In this document: in pieces, positions 9,412-19,590 of the stretch | How positions within the stretch are numbered: position 1 is the first letter of the stretch | Layout of the letters: each line of letters opens with the position of its first letter | Source: Planococcus citri | Taxonomy: Eukaryota; Arthropoda; Insecta; Hemiptera; Pseudococcidae | DNA length: 64,000 nt | NCBI RefSeq assembly: GCF_950023065.1 | Contig: NC_088681.1 | Coordinates: forward strand, 1,550,001 to 1,614,000 | Reading direction: 5' to 3' | Translations under genes and position numbers: made by a program | The notes under the pieces: model-generated | The model's database searches: none | The model's input: the letters and a program-made list of their open reading frames with translations, nothing else | What the model was told of the DNA's origin: nothing

Positions 9412-10981
9412 GCTTTTTGGTGATATCATAAAAATCAGTGTTGCCACTTTTTTTTTGTACAAAAAATCAGCTCAAAAACTTTCAAAACATAGTTTTCATA
9501 TCGTTCCAGTTGTCAAAAATTCTGAAAAAAAAAATATTATGGGCAACTTTTCATGCTGAACAACATATCAAAAAATTGGGATGGCATTATGTCGAAAAGT
9601 CGATTTTAAAAAATTGAAAGTTTGCGAAAAAACGCGATTTTTTTATTTAAAACATGGAAAAAAGGTTTGATTGGTGAAGTTGACCCATTTGACCCCTATT
9701 TTTACCTATCCGTTGAAAAAGTTGAAAACTCCCTTTCAATCAATGAAATGAACTTCTCACAAAAAAAATTGAAATTCGAAAAAATTCTATTTTCAATTCC
9801 AAACATCAAAAAAAGTTTAAATTCATTCTGTTGTCTTATTTTGACCTCTTTCGGCTCTTTCTGACGTATTTCATGGAAAAGTTGATAAAAATCACATTCG
9901 TAGCAAAAGAATTAAAATTCATTTATTTTTTGAATTTTTTCGAATTTTGATCGTTTTTTGATGAGTTTATTCCATAGAGTGAAACGATTTTTTCATTTTT
10001 TTCATCGGGCTGCTGAAGATAATAAACAAAATATACGATGAACGCATGCTGCCTAAGGACTTCAAAGCAGTAAATTTTGTACCAATACCAAAAAAGAACA
10101 ACTCGCAAAAATGCTCTGAATATAGAACTATCGCACTGATGAGCCACGCACTGAAGCTACTACTCTCCATCATAAATGCCAGAATTGAAAAGAAGATAGA
10201 TGAAAATCTAAGTGAAACACAATATGGCTTTGTAGCGAAAAAAGGGACGAGAGATGCAATTGCCCTGCTGAAAGTGATCATTCAAAGAGCACTGAATGCA
10301 AATAGGGAAATCATTGCTTGCTTCATCGACTATGAAAAAGCATTTGATGATGTCAACTATGAGAAGATGTTGGAGATCCTGAAAAAATACAATATCGATG
10401 ACAAAGAGCTGCAAATAATCAAGAACCTGTACTGGGAGCAAAGCGCTAACATCAAGATTGGAACTGAGTACTCGGAGAACGGAATGTGGAATAAAGAGAG
10501 GTGTGAGGCAAGGATGCCCCCTCTCACCCAGGTTGTTCAATGTGTATGCAGAAGAAATAATGAGGGAAGCGCGAATCGAACGAATGGGATTCAAGATCAA
10601 CGGCAAGAGAATAAATGAAATAAGCTACGCAGACAACAAAGTGATCCTTGCTGGGACAGAAGCGCTGATGCAGAAGATGATCGACCAAATTAATAGCGCG
10701 GGATTCAAATACGGAATGAAAATAAATGCAGGCAAGACCAAGGTGATGAGATTTACAAAAGAAGATGATAAAGTGGTCAAAATCAACATCGGATCACAAG
10801 AAATTGAAAATGTAAACCAATTCAGTCAGATACCTGGGAGCGCTGATAAACAATGATGGCAGAGATAATAAAGAAATTAAATCACGGATTGGAATGGCAA
10901 AAACCGCTTTCAACGACCTTGCCAATGTGCTGGGAAATCAAACGATGAATATAGATCTGAGGAAGAGAATTATGCCATGCT

Positions 10982-11467
10982 CAGGGCTGGTGAACGTTTC
11001 AATTGTAGTGTTCTGTTCTGTTCTGCTCATGAACAAAAACTTTTCATAGTGTTCTGTTCTGGTTTTTGTTCAAGTTGATTTGGTTCTATTTTGTTTTGTT
11101 CTGTTCTGTTCTCACTTTTCAGTCATTTTTTCTCCACTTAAATGATGAATTTTCTTAATAGGTAGCTTTTTGCCTTCAAAATTAAGCCTTTAACTGCCTT
11201 TAAAGTTTAAAAGACAAAACAAAACTAAAAATGAAGTCTAAAACATGAAAAATAGACAATTAGGTATTTGAATAAAATTGAAAGATATTGTTCTGTTCTG
11301 GTTATTGTTTTTTGTTCAAAACGTTGAATCATTTTGTTCAGTTAGCGTTCATTCGTTCGTAGCGTTATATCGTTCTGTTCGGGTAATGTTCAGAAAATTT
11401 GAAAATTTTAGTGTTTATCGTTCTGTTCATAGTGTTCTGTTCTGTTCTGTTCTGTTCACCAGCCCTG
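10982..11467. mobile_element. Miniature hAT element with GTTCT repeats
   Basis: 486 bp, ends CAGGGCTGGTGAA and TTCACCAGCCCTG (exact complements), flanked by the 8-bp direct repeat GCCATGCT (10974-10981 and 11468-11475). CAGGG ends and 8-bp duplications are the hallmark of hAT transposons. The interior is mostly irregular TTCTGTTCTG pentamer repeats, seen at both sides with the same orientation. It interrupts the reverse-transcriptase remnant; removing it with one duplication copy restores the reading frame there. Confidence 0.9.
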
Positions 11468-11539
11468 GCCATGCTACGTATGGACTGTTCTGAAATATTC
11501 CTGCGAAACATGGACCATGAGTGCAGAATGCGAGAATAA

Positions 11540-11678
11540 GTGTTCACCTACATAGCGAGCAACCGAGCAATCAAAACAAATTATTTTGTTTCGGTTGCTC
11601 GGTTGCTCCAATCACCGAACGACTTTTGAAGTTGCTAGTTGCTCGGTTGCTCAGTTGCCTCGCTATGTAGGTGAACAC
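11540..11678. mobile_element. 139-bp miniature element, PIF/Harbinger-like
   Basis: Perfect 20-bp inverted ends GTGTTCACCTACATAGCGAG at 11540 and its complement ending at 11678, flanked by TAA on both sides (11537-11539 and 11679-11681). A 3-bp TWA duplication suggests PIF/Harbinger. The interior holds a second hairpin of GGTTGCTC repeats. It sits inside the reverse-transcriptase remnant, and its removal rejoins the coding frame. Confidence 0.82.
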
Positions 11679-12632
11679 TAAAGTATCCGCTTTTGAGATG
11701 TGGTGCTATCGAAGGCTACTACAAATCTCATGGAAGGACTTCATTACCAACAAGGAAGTATTGGCAAGAATAGGAGAGGAGCGGAAAGTCGTAGTTGAAG
11801 ATATCAAAACTAGAAAGCTAAAGTATTTAGCTCATAAAATACGAGAAAACGGTATTTTCATGCTAGCCGTACAGGGGAAAATCCAAGGAAGATCGACGAG
11901 AGGGAGGAAACGATCGGAGCTGTTAACAACAAACTCACCAGCCAACTCTCCCTGTAAGACCCTGAAAGAAACGATCAGATACGCTAGATACCGGCTAATA
12001 TAGATGGACATATACCTACGCTATCTCCTGTAAAGGAGCGCGACTACGACAACGACGTAAAAATAGGGGTCAAATGGGTCAACTTCACCACTCAAAACTT
12101 TTTTTCGTGTTTTAAATCAAAAAATCGTATTTTTTCGCAAAGTTTTAATTTTTTAAATCAACTTTACGACATAATGCCATCCCAATTTTTTAATATGTTG
12201 TTTAGCATGAAAAGTTGTCCATAATTATATTTTTTCAGCATTTTTGAGAGTCGGAACGATGTAAAAACTACGTTTTGAAACTTTTCTAGCTGATTTTTCG
12301 TACGAAAAAAAGTGGCGACACTGATTTTTATGATATCACCAATAAGCCTCTCAAAACCCCTATCTATTGGAAAAAAATCCATTTTGGTAGGTATCGCGGT
12401 TATCGAGTAATCCACTGCTGAAATGAATGATATTTCAAGTTCACTGAAAACTTTGGCACCCCCTGGCTGCCGTTAAAAATGACCTAGAGGGCTGCGGTTT
12501 GCGCCATTGGTCATCTCTTCGGAAGGTCTTTCCACAGAAAAAATTTCAAAAAAATCGTCGACTCCCCCGCCTACCACTTCTTGGTCGAATTGACGTGGAA
12601 TGACCCTATACAAACAGTCAAACAACCTAATA

Positions 12633-12787
12633 GTGAGCCGCTCTGACAAAACCGACCATTTCGACGAAAAAAAGTTTCCAAAATAGTGACGTTTAAAATG
12701 AATTTCAAAGGTTGAAAGATCAGATTTTTGAAATTTTTTTTTTTTGGAAATTTAGTCGAAATAGTTGGCTTTGTCAGAGCGGGTCAC
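12633..12787. mobile_element. Short TIR element, ~155 bp
   Basis: GTGAGCCGCTCTGACAAA at the left is mirrored by TTTGTCAGAGCGGGTCAC at the right, and the complementarity continues inward for ~45 bp with a few mismatches. No coding potential, no clear target-site duplication. Confidence 0.65.
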
Positions 12788-12832
12788 GTATACGTAAGTA
12801 TACAAATGGAAGGGTGAATGTAAGATGGGCCG

Positions 12833-12911
12833 GACATACCAGAGCCACTTTTAGATACCTGAGATACCGTTAGGTTCGAACCAAATACATACACAAGGCT
12901 CTGGTATCTCC
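12833..12911. repeat. Small inverted repeat around GAACC
   Basis: ATACCAGAGCC (12836-12846) and GGCTCTGGTAT (12898-12908) form a perfect 11-bp stem with a ~50-base loop. It may be a tiny miniature element or a structured site. Confidence 0.5.
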
Positions 12912-13379
12912 GTCGCGATAAAAAAACAAAAAAAAACTTGAAAGCATTAAGCATTCATTATTAAGAGCAACCAATAAGCAAAACTCAAATGCAAAAACTC
13001 TTTAGCAATCGAAGAATAGCCGATGGCTTGTTTTATAATGGAATTTTCGTCAAAATAATAACTTACCGAGATATGAAATTTAGTCGTTAAAAACACTGTA
13101 ACACAGACAAAAAAAATAGGTTGTTGACACCACACAGAAATAGGTATTGTAAAAGAAGACGTTATTTCATAGGTACGTACTATGAGACATGAAATGAGTA
13201 TCGACGTAATAGAAGTAAGAAGCATACAAAAATGTTTAAAAGTAGGTACTCGTATTAGGTCTATATTTAGCTCTATCTGGGCCCATCTCCAGTTTCACCA
13301 ACGCAACGTCTATAAACTGAAAGAGGATGCTTCAGAAAGAAGATCGGTACTTCGTTGAGAAATCGTCCATCGACTGATG
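12912..13379. other. Intergenic; possible weak exon-like signals only
   Basis: A 92-residue frame (13225-12947, - strand) starts with a hydrophobic leader. GTACGT and GTAAGT donors and a TTACAG acceptor occur within it, but no combination tried keeps a frame open. Treated as unannotated. Confidence 0.35.
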
Positions 13380-14575
13380 TTACGTCATTTGTGAGAAGCT
13401 AGGAAGAATTGCCAAAAAATTCTAATTTTTGCTGAAAAAAAATCCATCGTGCTTTTTTCCAAAATTAGTCCAAGATTCTCGTGTTTTTTTTTGAGAAAAA
13501 TTCCAAAAAGTATCGGTACCCACTTTTTTCCAAAAATTGTGCTAATGTCTTGCTTTTTGATGAAAATTGTCGAAAATTCCAGATTTTTTTCAGTAGATAA
13601 GTAATTATTTTTCATCTAAAATTGTTAAAAATTACAAAGAAGTGTCGTTCTGTTACCAAATATGTAACTCTAAGAAGTATCATTTTTCGAGAAAAAAATT
13701 GCAAAAAATGTAACTTTTTGGCAAATAATTGCAAAATTTTCTGATGTTTTGCAATTGTCTAATCTTAGCTTTCTGAAGAAATTCTTGTAATTGCTGAAAA
13801 CTTTCTCATTTTTTCCCCAAAAAATATCCAAACGTCTCACTATTTGACAAAAATTACTGAAAAGAGCATTTTTTTTGCCAATGGTTCCCAAAAAGTCTTA
13901 ATATTTTTTTTAACGATTGCCACAGTCTCGCCTTTTTGCCACGAATCGCCGGAAAGGACCTCCATTGGTTGAAATTGTCAACGTATTTTTTACCATGGCT
14001 TTTTTCCACTTTTTAAATTGAAATTTTTTTGTGATTTTTCTCTTCATTAAAATGTTTTGCTGGCGTTTTGTAACTTTTTTGGTTACTTTTTCGAGCTTTT
14101 TTGATTACTAAAGTTACTTTTTTTTAGATTTAGGTACAACGTATTGTTTTTAGAATTATTGTTTATATCGGTGGTCATTTGGATAGGTCGCATGACACGT
14201 TTTTCGAAAATCCTGCATATCATGACTCAATTTTGGACCCAAAATACTTCAAATTTGCTCAAACACTATTTTCATCGACATTTCAACCCATTTTGATTTC
14301 TGATTGGTCGCATGACACGTCTTGAAGAATTATACAAAAGTCTTGGCCAAATTTCGCTCAAAAAAAAAAAAACGATTTTCTCGAAATATTTCGATTTCTC
14401 GCCAAATTTTAACTCATTTTGATTGGTTGCAAGGTTACTTTGAGTAGGTAGGTACTAGGTACATAATACAGTCTTTAAACTGAACATTTAATTTACATTT
14501 GAAGTGTACAAATTACATACATAATACATGGCTATAATTATGCATACCATACCTACTCGTAACTAGAGATGAAAA
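13380..14575. repeat. A/T-rich simple-repeat tract
   Basis: 13380-13950 is the dispersed CAAAAATTG-CAAAAAGT pattern. After it, 14180-14430 holds repeated phrases of the form GGTCGCATGACACG (twice, ~120 bp apart) between A-rich segments. No gene. Confidence 0.55.
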
Positions 14576-14598
14576 AATAAATAAATAAATAAATAAAT
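14576..14598. repeat. (AAAT)n microsatellite
   Basis: About six AAAT units in a row. Confidence 0.9.
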
Positions 14599-14739
14599 AG
14601 GTAAACTAATTATTGATTAATTTAAAAAATACGCCCGATGCCAAACTTTTTATAAGTTGAGACTTACTTTAGGATTTATATATTTTTTTTCTTCTTCTTA
14701 TGTTGAAACAAATAGGATTTGTGCGGAATATGCGAATGG

Positions 14740-14860
14740 CAATTTTTTATACGTACCTAGACCTACCTACAATACTTAAATTTTCAACTTATGCACCTAG
14801 GTACCCCATATTAGGTAATAGGTACATACATTACCTACATTGCATACGTACAATAAGGTG
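14740..14860. repeat. TAGGTAC / GTACCTA-rich stretch
   Basis: Repeated GTACCTA, ACCTACCTA and TAGGTAC words in both orientations with no fixed period. Similar short clusters are scattered through the window. Confidence 0.5.
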
Positions 14861-14864
14861 GAGT

Positions 14865-15230
14865 TTATTCGTTTATTTTGGGCAAATTATCAGACACAGG
14901 CTTGTCCCACATGATGGTGTTGTTGTTTTGGGCAAGACAACCGAACTGCACCTCTACTTGGACGGATCGGTCCAAATAAACGGCCAGACCTATTTTTTTC
15001 ACGTTCTTAAATGTACCGGAATGATCTTTGTGGTTTGAAAAGATCTCTTCGTATTTTTTCGTTTGGTCTAAAGCCTGTTTATTGGCGGACTCGGCGCAGC
15101 ACTTGAACTCGATTACGACCAGCGTTTCATTATATGAGGATATCAATAAATCAGGAATGCCGCCACTATATAATTTATCCTTCGTTGGCGTGGCCGGATG
15201 AAATTTTGCCAAAATTGCATGGTGTACGTA
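14865..15230 (-). CDS. PD-(D/E)XK nuclease-like domain, gene fragment
   Basis: The open frame ends at TAA 14867-14865. Its N-terminus is unclear, because no ATG begins it and a stop lies just upstream of 15230. The peptide has GGIPDLLISS and then LVVIEFK, spaced as the D and E-x-K of a PD-(D/E)XK nuclease core. After that come ALDQTKKYEEIF and VKKIGLAVYLD. That order matches the C-terminal domain of DUF1703/AAA-ATPase-like proteins, common in bacteria including insect symbionts and found in some insect genomes. The AAA part is not visible upstream, although degraded frames lie at 15230-15600. It is either a last exon or a remnant, and I cannot tell which. Confidence 0.5.
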   Translation of the reverse strand, partial: YVHHAILAKFHPATPTKDKLYSGGIPDLLISSYNETLVVIEFKCCAESANKQALDQTKKYEEIFSNHKDHSGTFKNVKKIGLAVYLDRSVQVEVQFGCLAQNNNTIMWDKPVSDNLPKINE

Positions 15231-15649
15231 TTTACCTTACCTGGAACAAACGTGTGAAATCCGCAAACGTAATGCCAGAAATGAATAAAATCTGGGCGAA
15301 ATTGTTCAAAATACATTGAAAATTGTTTAAAACTTCTTCGAAATATTTTCAATGCTTAAATTATATGTATTTTGAAAGTATACCGTTCAGAACCGACGTA
15401 AAAAGAGCTTAATTTGCGTCAAAATCTCGTTCTTGCGATCAACTAAATACGGTCTTGTTCGCCTTCAATTCTCTAGTACCCGTGAACCGTAGCACTTCGA
15501 AGATGTTGATAAAATTGCATAATCAGTTTGCCGTAAATACGCGGTTTCATTCTCCTTACCTCTTATTACTCAAGATAACACGAATCAAAAATTAAGTCTG
15601 CTTTTCTGATTTTTGTTCTGTTTTTTTTTCACGATATCTCTTCGAGAAT
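15231..15649. other. Upstream flank of the nuclease-like fragment
   Basis: A non-repetitive stretch with several short frames on the - strand, each broken by stops. It could be decayed coding sequence of the same gene. No supported exon. Confidence 0.3.
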
Positions 15650-17570
15650 CTGAGGGATGATAATTGAAAAATTTCATCAAGTATATGGGAAGAAGTATAT
15701 CTCTGATAGATGGATTTTTAAGAAAAATGTAGGTTTATTCAAGATTTCATTTTGGAATTTGAGCAAACGCTCAAAATGGACACATTTTTTCTATCTCGAT
15801 TTCCAGAATAAATTTTCGATGTAGGGGTGCGAAAATTTTTCGAAAAGTTTCTCTACGTAATACCAACATGAAAATCAGGAAATTTTGAATAATACTAGGT
15901 CAAAAATTTTTGAAACCAGAATCCAAAATTGCGAGAAAAAATAAAAAATTATTTTCTGCACAATTGTGACAATTACAAATATGGGAGTGACGTAATTTTC
16001 AAATCAAAAAATTTTTTGATCAAAAATAAAGAAATTAACGGTGGGGATGTTTATTTGAAAAAAAAAAAAAAAATAGAATTTGAGTTTCAGAGTTGTTTCA
16101 TGAAAAATTTTCATTTTTTGTAAAAATGAAATTCTATAAATTTTGAAAATTTCTCACAAAAAACTCTTAAGCCTTCACAAAAGTTCAAACTTTTCGAGAT
16201 GTGAAAATTTACCAGATTGAATCAAATTTCATTCTGAAATTTTGGTGGAAATGGAATAAAAAATTCTCAAACCAGTAAGTATGCATTTTGGCCAAACTCG
16301 GTGTAACATGTAGTGGAGTTGCATTTCCAAAATACTGTAGGATTCAATAAATTTTGAAAATCTTTCAAAAGAACCTTCTACTTAAAAGTTCGAACTTTTT
16401 ATGATGTGAAAATTTTCCCAAAGTTGGCATTGATCTGAGACCAATAATTGTATCTTACTTCGACCCAAAATTCCAAAATGAAAGTTTCATCCACTGGGAA
16501 AATTCCCACACGATAAAAGTTGGAACTTTTATGTACGAGCTTTCTATGAAAATTCTTCAAATTTTTTTTACAAAATCCCAATTTGACACTTTTGGGCAAT
16601 TTTAACGAAAAAAAAAAAGATTTTTTGACAGTTATTTTGTCAAACAAAATGAGATTTTTGTTACTTAGTTTTGATGAAAAGCAAGATCTTTTCGATGATT
16701 TTGACCAAAAAAGCAAAACATGATCACAATTTTAGCAAAAAAAAAAACTAGTTGTTTTTTGGAATTTCACAAAAAAAATATGAAAGGATAATTTTTTCAA
16801 AAAATTGAAAACTTGATGCAACTTTTGAAAAAAAAAACAAGATTTTTGGTCATTTTGTAAAAAGCAAAATTTATTTGGTAATTCTGGAAAAAAGAAACAA
16901 TTTTTGAAAATTTTGACAAAAAAAATAGCTTTTTCACAATTTTTAGCAATCTCTGCTAGAAATCTCTGTTTTTTGGAAAGCATAACTTTTTTGAATTTTA
17001 ACTTGAAAAAGGAGTTTCTTCAAAAAGTGAAGGACATCCCATTCGTGAAATTTATATGTTTATATTTTTTCCAACAAATTTTTATTGCAAAATGAGTCAT
17101 TTTTCTGGATTTTGTTTGCGGGGAATCATTTCATTTTTCCAGGCAATAATTTGGGGGGGGGGAGTCAAAATTGTATATGAACGTGGATTACATTTCTTAG
17201 TCGTAGGATTTTCAAAATTTACCTGCGTGGTATCGAATAGTAAGAAGGTTAAATTTTCAATGGCCTTGAAAAGTTTTACAAAAAATGATATTTTTCATAA
17301 CAAACCTTGAAACGACCTTGGAACTTGATTTCTAATTTTTTTTTCAAATTAAATATTTCCACCTTCAATCTTTTTATTTTTGACAAACAATTTTTTGATT
17401 TGATTTTTCTCAAAATTTAGGATTTTGGCTTCAAAAATTTTTGACGTGATGTATGTTATTGAAAATTTTCTGATTTTTATGTTGGTATCATCTTGAGAAA
17501 CTTTCGGAAAATTTTCGTATGAAAATTTATTTTGGTAATCGGGATAGAAAAATCCATCAGATTCTTCTCT
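15650..17570. repeat. Diverged ~1.9-kb inverted repeat
   Basis: The block 15795-15935 (with ATACCAACATGAAAATCAG) is matched in reverse orientation by 17405-17550 (with CTGATTTTTATGTTGGTAT). AGAATCTGAGGG near 15655 mirrors CCATCAGATTCT near 17552. Between them are an imperfect tandem pair (16130 and 16345, containing GATGTGAAAATTT) and simple repeats. Probably an old foldback element related in style to 483-2233. Confidence 0.55.
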
Positions 17571-17951
17571 GGTCTCAAGGGGTTAAGTAGGTGGGTATGA
17601 TGAACATAAATTGAGAGATATACAAAATTCAAGCGGTATCGTATATTTTCATTTGGTAAATTTTGATCGATTGAAACATTCAGGTGGGGTATTATTACCG
17701 TATAAACGAGAGTCAGATATTCGAAATATTTAATGATTACGATGAAACGTAAAAGAGTTACTCATAACGCGTTATCTAATCGAAACGAATTTCAAAATCA
17801 TACACATATTATGTACACTTATACCTACTGAAATATTTACAAAAAACAAACCGACACACCTATACCTTTACCAACCTAAAACCTACCTATAAGCAAATAG
17901 GCAGTAAAACAAAAAGAAAAATAGACGATAGCGAACCCTTCAGACACCATC
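17571..17951. other. 3' flank of the 17952 gene
   Basis: A/T-rich, contains short ACCTACCTA words. No canonical polyadenylation signal for the - strand gene is obvious, so its 3'UTR end is undefined. Confidence 0.4.
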
Positions 17952-18500
17952 TCACCACCATAAACCTCCGGTCGACATCCAAGCGAATCTGGGATAATCG
18001 ATGTATTCGTATTGGGGCTCGGGCACGTGATGAATTTTAACGTAGCAGGCCTTCGACACCGGGGGTATTACATGCATGTATAAATCGTAGAAATCTAAAA
18101 CAATCTCGATCGGTCTGACGGTATCTTCTTTGTAGATTCTACAATTGAACGGTTTCTCGGTGGTGAAATTTTTATTATCGTAGTGAAACAAAGCTACCCA
18201 ATGGTCTTTGAAATTCTCAACGGATTCGGCATCCTTGATGGTCATCTCGTAGAAGGCGCTCGTTTCGTTCGGCTCCAATGTAATACCTCGCTGAATGTCG
18301 TGATGGTTTTCCCAATTATCGAAGATCAGCGTATGGCGTATCTTGTACACGTACGTCGGTATAGGGCTCTTGTTGTGCATGTAGAATCGATGCTTGATGT
18401 AGTCTTGCTCGAACCATAGTTTTTCTTCGGCCGAAGACTGCACGCACAGGTGAACTAATACTATAACGCAAACGAGGCCTGCTAATCTGTTTTCGAACAT
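17952..18500 (-). CDS. Secreted protein, unrecognised family (paralogue A)
   Basis: A single-exon frame of 182 residues from ATG 18500-18498 to TGA 17954-17952. Residues 1-24 are a clear signal peptide (LAGLVCVIVLVHLCV, cleavage likely after SSA). The mature part is ~158 residues with no membrane segment. It has two cysteines shared with the second copy (FNCR and KACYV), probably one disulfide, and sequons at NET and NFT. Landmarks shared with the copy at 29254-29808 are HRFYMHN, IRHT, DNKN, HV-PP and a C-terminal WW. Many alternating hydrophobic positions suggest a beta-rich fold. CG content is higher than in the surrounding DNA, as for a real gene. I do not recognise the family; an extracellular or salivary role is only a guess. 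Confidence 0.85.
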   Translation of the reverse strand: MFENRLAGLVCVIVLVHLCVQSSAEEKLWFEQDYIKHRFYMHNKSPIPTYVYKIRHTLIFDNWENHHDIQRGITLEPNETSAFYEMTIKDAESVENFKDHWVALFHYDNKNFTTEKPFNCRIYKEDTVRPIEIVLDFYDLYMHVIPPVSKACYVKIHHVPEPQYEYIDYPRFAWMSTGGLWW

Positions 18501-18849
18501 GATGGAATACTCTTTGGTATTTATTTTTTTTTAACACGAATCGCGACTACTGTACGACAACCGCTGCATATCGAGCTATGCCATTGCCAAACCGTTCATG
18601 ATACGATTTTCGTTCGTATACCTATTTCATTTTAAATGGCGTGATTGATAAGCAATCTCCTCATAGCATGATCGACGCGATCGGTATCGAAAGAAATATT
18701 CAAATATGTTGCTTTTCATTGATACGCTGCGTCTGAGCTTCATTATTAAAAATATTACCTACACCTTATCTTTTTAAGCGTGAAATTCCAAGTGAAATGA
18801 ATTCCTAATGGTATCATTTTTTTTGTGGTCAGATCCCGCCAAAATTTGA
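18501..18849. other. 5' flank of the 17952 gene
   Basis: Non-repetitive sequence with CG dinucleotides, reaching about 18720. It presumably holds the promoter and 5'UTR of the - strand secreted-protein gene. No TATA box is convincing. Confidence 0.4.
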
Positions 18850-19170
18850 AAAGGTTCCTGTACTACTTTGAATAATAAAATGAAGGTGGATCGAAAAAAA
18901 ATGGAGAATTTTGATGAAAATCAGTGGAAATTTTATTTTTCGACTTTTAATGAACTTATAAAAATAAAAATTGGTACAAAAATGAGTAAAAAAATCAAAA
19001 TTTCAACAAATCGAACTAGAAATCTAAAATTCGAGGTATGCCCCATTTTTGATCTCTCGAATCGGTTTGAAACCATTTAAAACCGTTTTGAGCAGTTCTA
19101 AGAGAGTACAGCAGATTATTGATATTTGAAATTTCTACAAAATTTGACATAGGATTAAATTTTTTTTTTG
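18850..19170. mobile_element. Decayed partial copy of the palindromic element
   Basis: The order of phrases matches 790-985 of the full copy: AAAAATGAG-AAAAAAATCAAAATTT, then a line containing CGAATCGGTTTGAAACC, then CCGTTTTGAGCAGTTCT and AGCAGATT-TTGA. It is too diverged for boundaries to be fixed. Confidence 0.55.
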
Positions 19171-19517
19171 AAATTTTCAGATAGGTATACTGTCAAGTGT
19201 CAACTGCCCTAATTTCGGACACCGGCACAGTTTTTTCAGAAGTGTTTCAAATCTAAGATTTTCCCACTGAGAATTTTGTATTTTTTCGTAGAAATTTTCC
19301 AAAAATTCAGTTTTCTGTAATTGAGATATTCGAATTTTGTGGATGATTATTTTTTTTTAAATTTTGCTTTTTACCTAAAATTTCTGAAAACTTTCACTAT
19401 TTTTGAAAAGGCTCGCCTTGAGCTATAATATTGTAAAAAATTTTCATTTTTTCAAAAAATTTTCATTTTTTCAAAAAATGCTAGAAGTTCTCATTTTTTT
19501 CAAAAATTTATATATTA
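19171..19517. repeat. A/T simple sequence flanking the retrotransposon
   Basis: Repeats of TTTTCATTTTTTCAAAAAAT. This is the 3' insertion side of the non-LTR element; similar CAAAAATT sequence lies on its 5' side near 23515. Confidence 0.5.
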
Positions 19518-19590
19518 TTTTTTTTTTTTTAAATTTATTTAACCACGCCGTGTACAGCCGTTTGGCTAGAGACGTGGAGACAATTTGGAG

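Larger units (their letters stand above)
10007..12003 (+). pseudogene. Broken non-LTR reverse transcriptase (RTE/CR1-like)
   Basis: Fragments of one retrotransposon polymerase run in order on the + strand. 10007-10490 carries FVPIPKKNN, then QYGFVAKKGTRDA and the catalytic block CFIDYEKAFDDV. After a frameshift near 10480, 10480-10840 has GVRQGCPLSPRLFNVYAEEI and then SYADNKVILAG. The usual YADD is YADN, so an essential Asp is lost. A second frameshift near 10830 leads to a thumb-region segment up to ~10980. It resumes at 11476-11539 and 11679-12003, where FEMWCYRRLLQISW and RKLKYLAHKIRENG are the typical C-terminus of this polymerase type. The interruptions are two miniature elements. No endonuclease domain is present. 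The clade is not settled. Confidence 0.85.
8884..12605. mobile_element. Long terminal-inverted-repeat composite element
   Basis: The ends are GGTCATTCCACGTCAATTC at 8884 and its exact complement ending at 12605, flanked on both sides by CTATA (8879-8883 and 12606-12610), a 5-bp target-site duplication. The arms (8884-9704 and 12058-12605) are colinear inverted copies for ~550 bp; the left arm is longer because of a miniature insertion at 9172-9411. Between the arms lie ~300 bp of A/T-rich DNA and a dead reverse transcriptase with two more insertions. No transposase is visible. The superfamily cannot be decided from 5-bp duplications alone. Confidence 0.82.

Noticed and set aside
12947..13225. 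92-codon frame starting with a hydrophobic leader
   Set aside because: No splice combination tried gave a longer frame and no family is recognisable. Chance frames of this length are common here.
14700..15038. 112-codon + strand frame
   Set aside because: Antisense shadow of the nuclease-like fragment, which carries the recognisable motifs.
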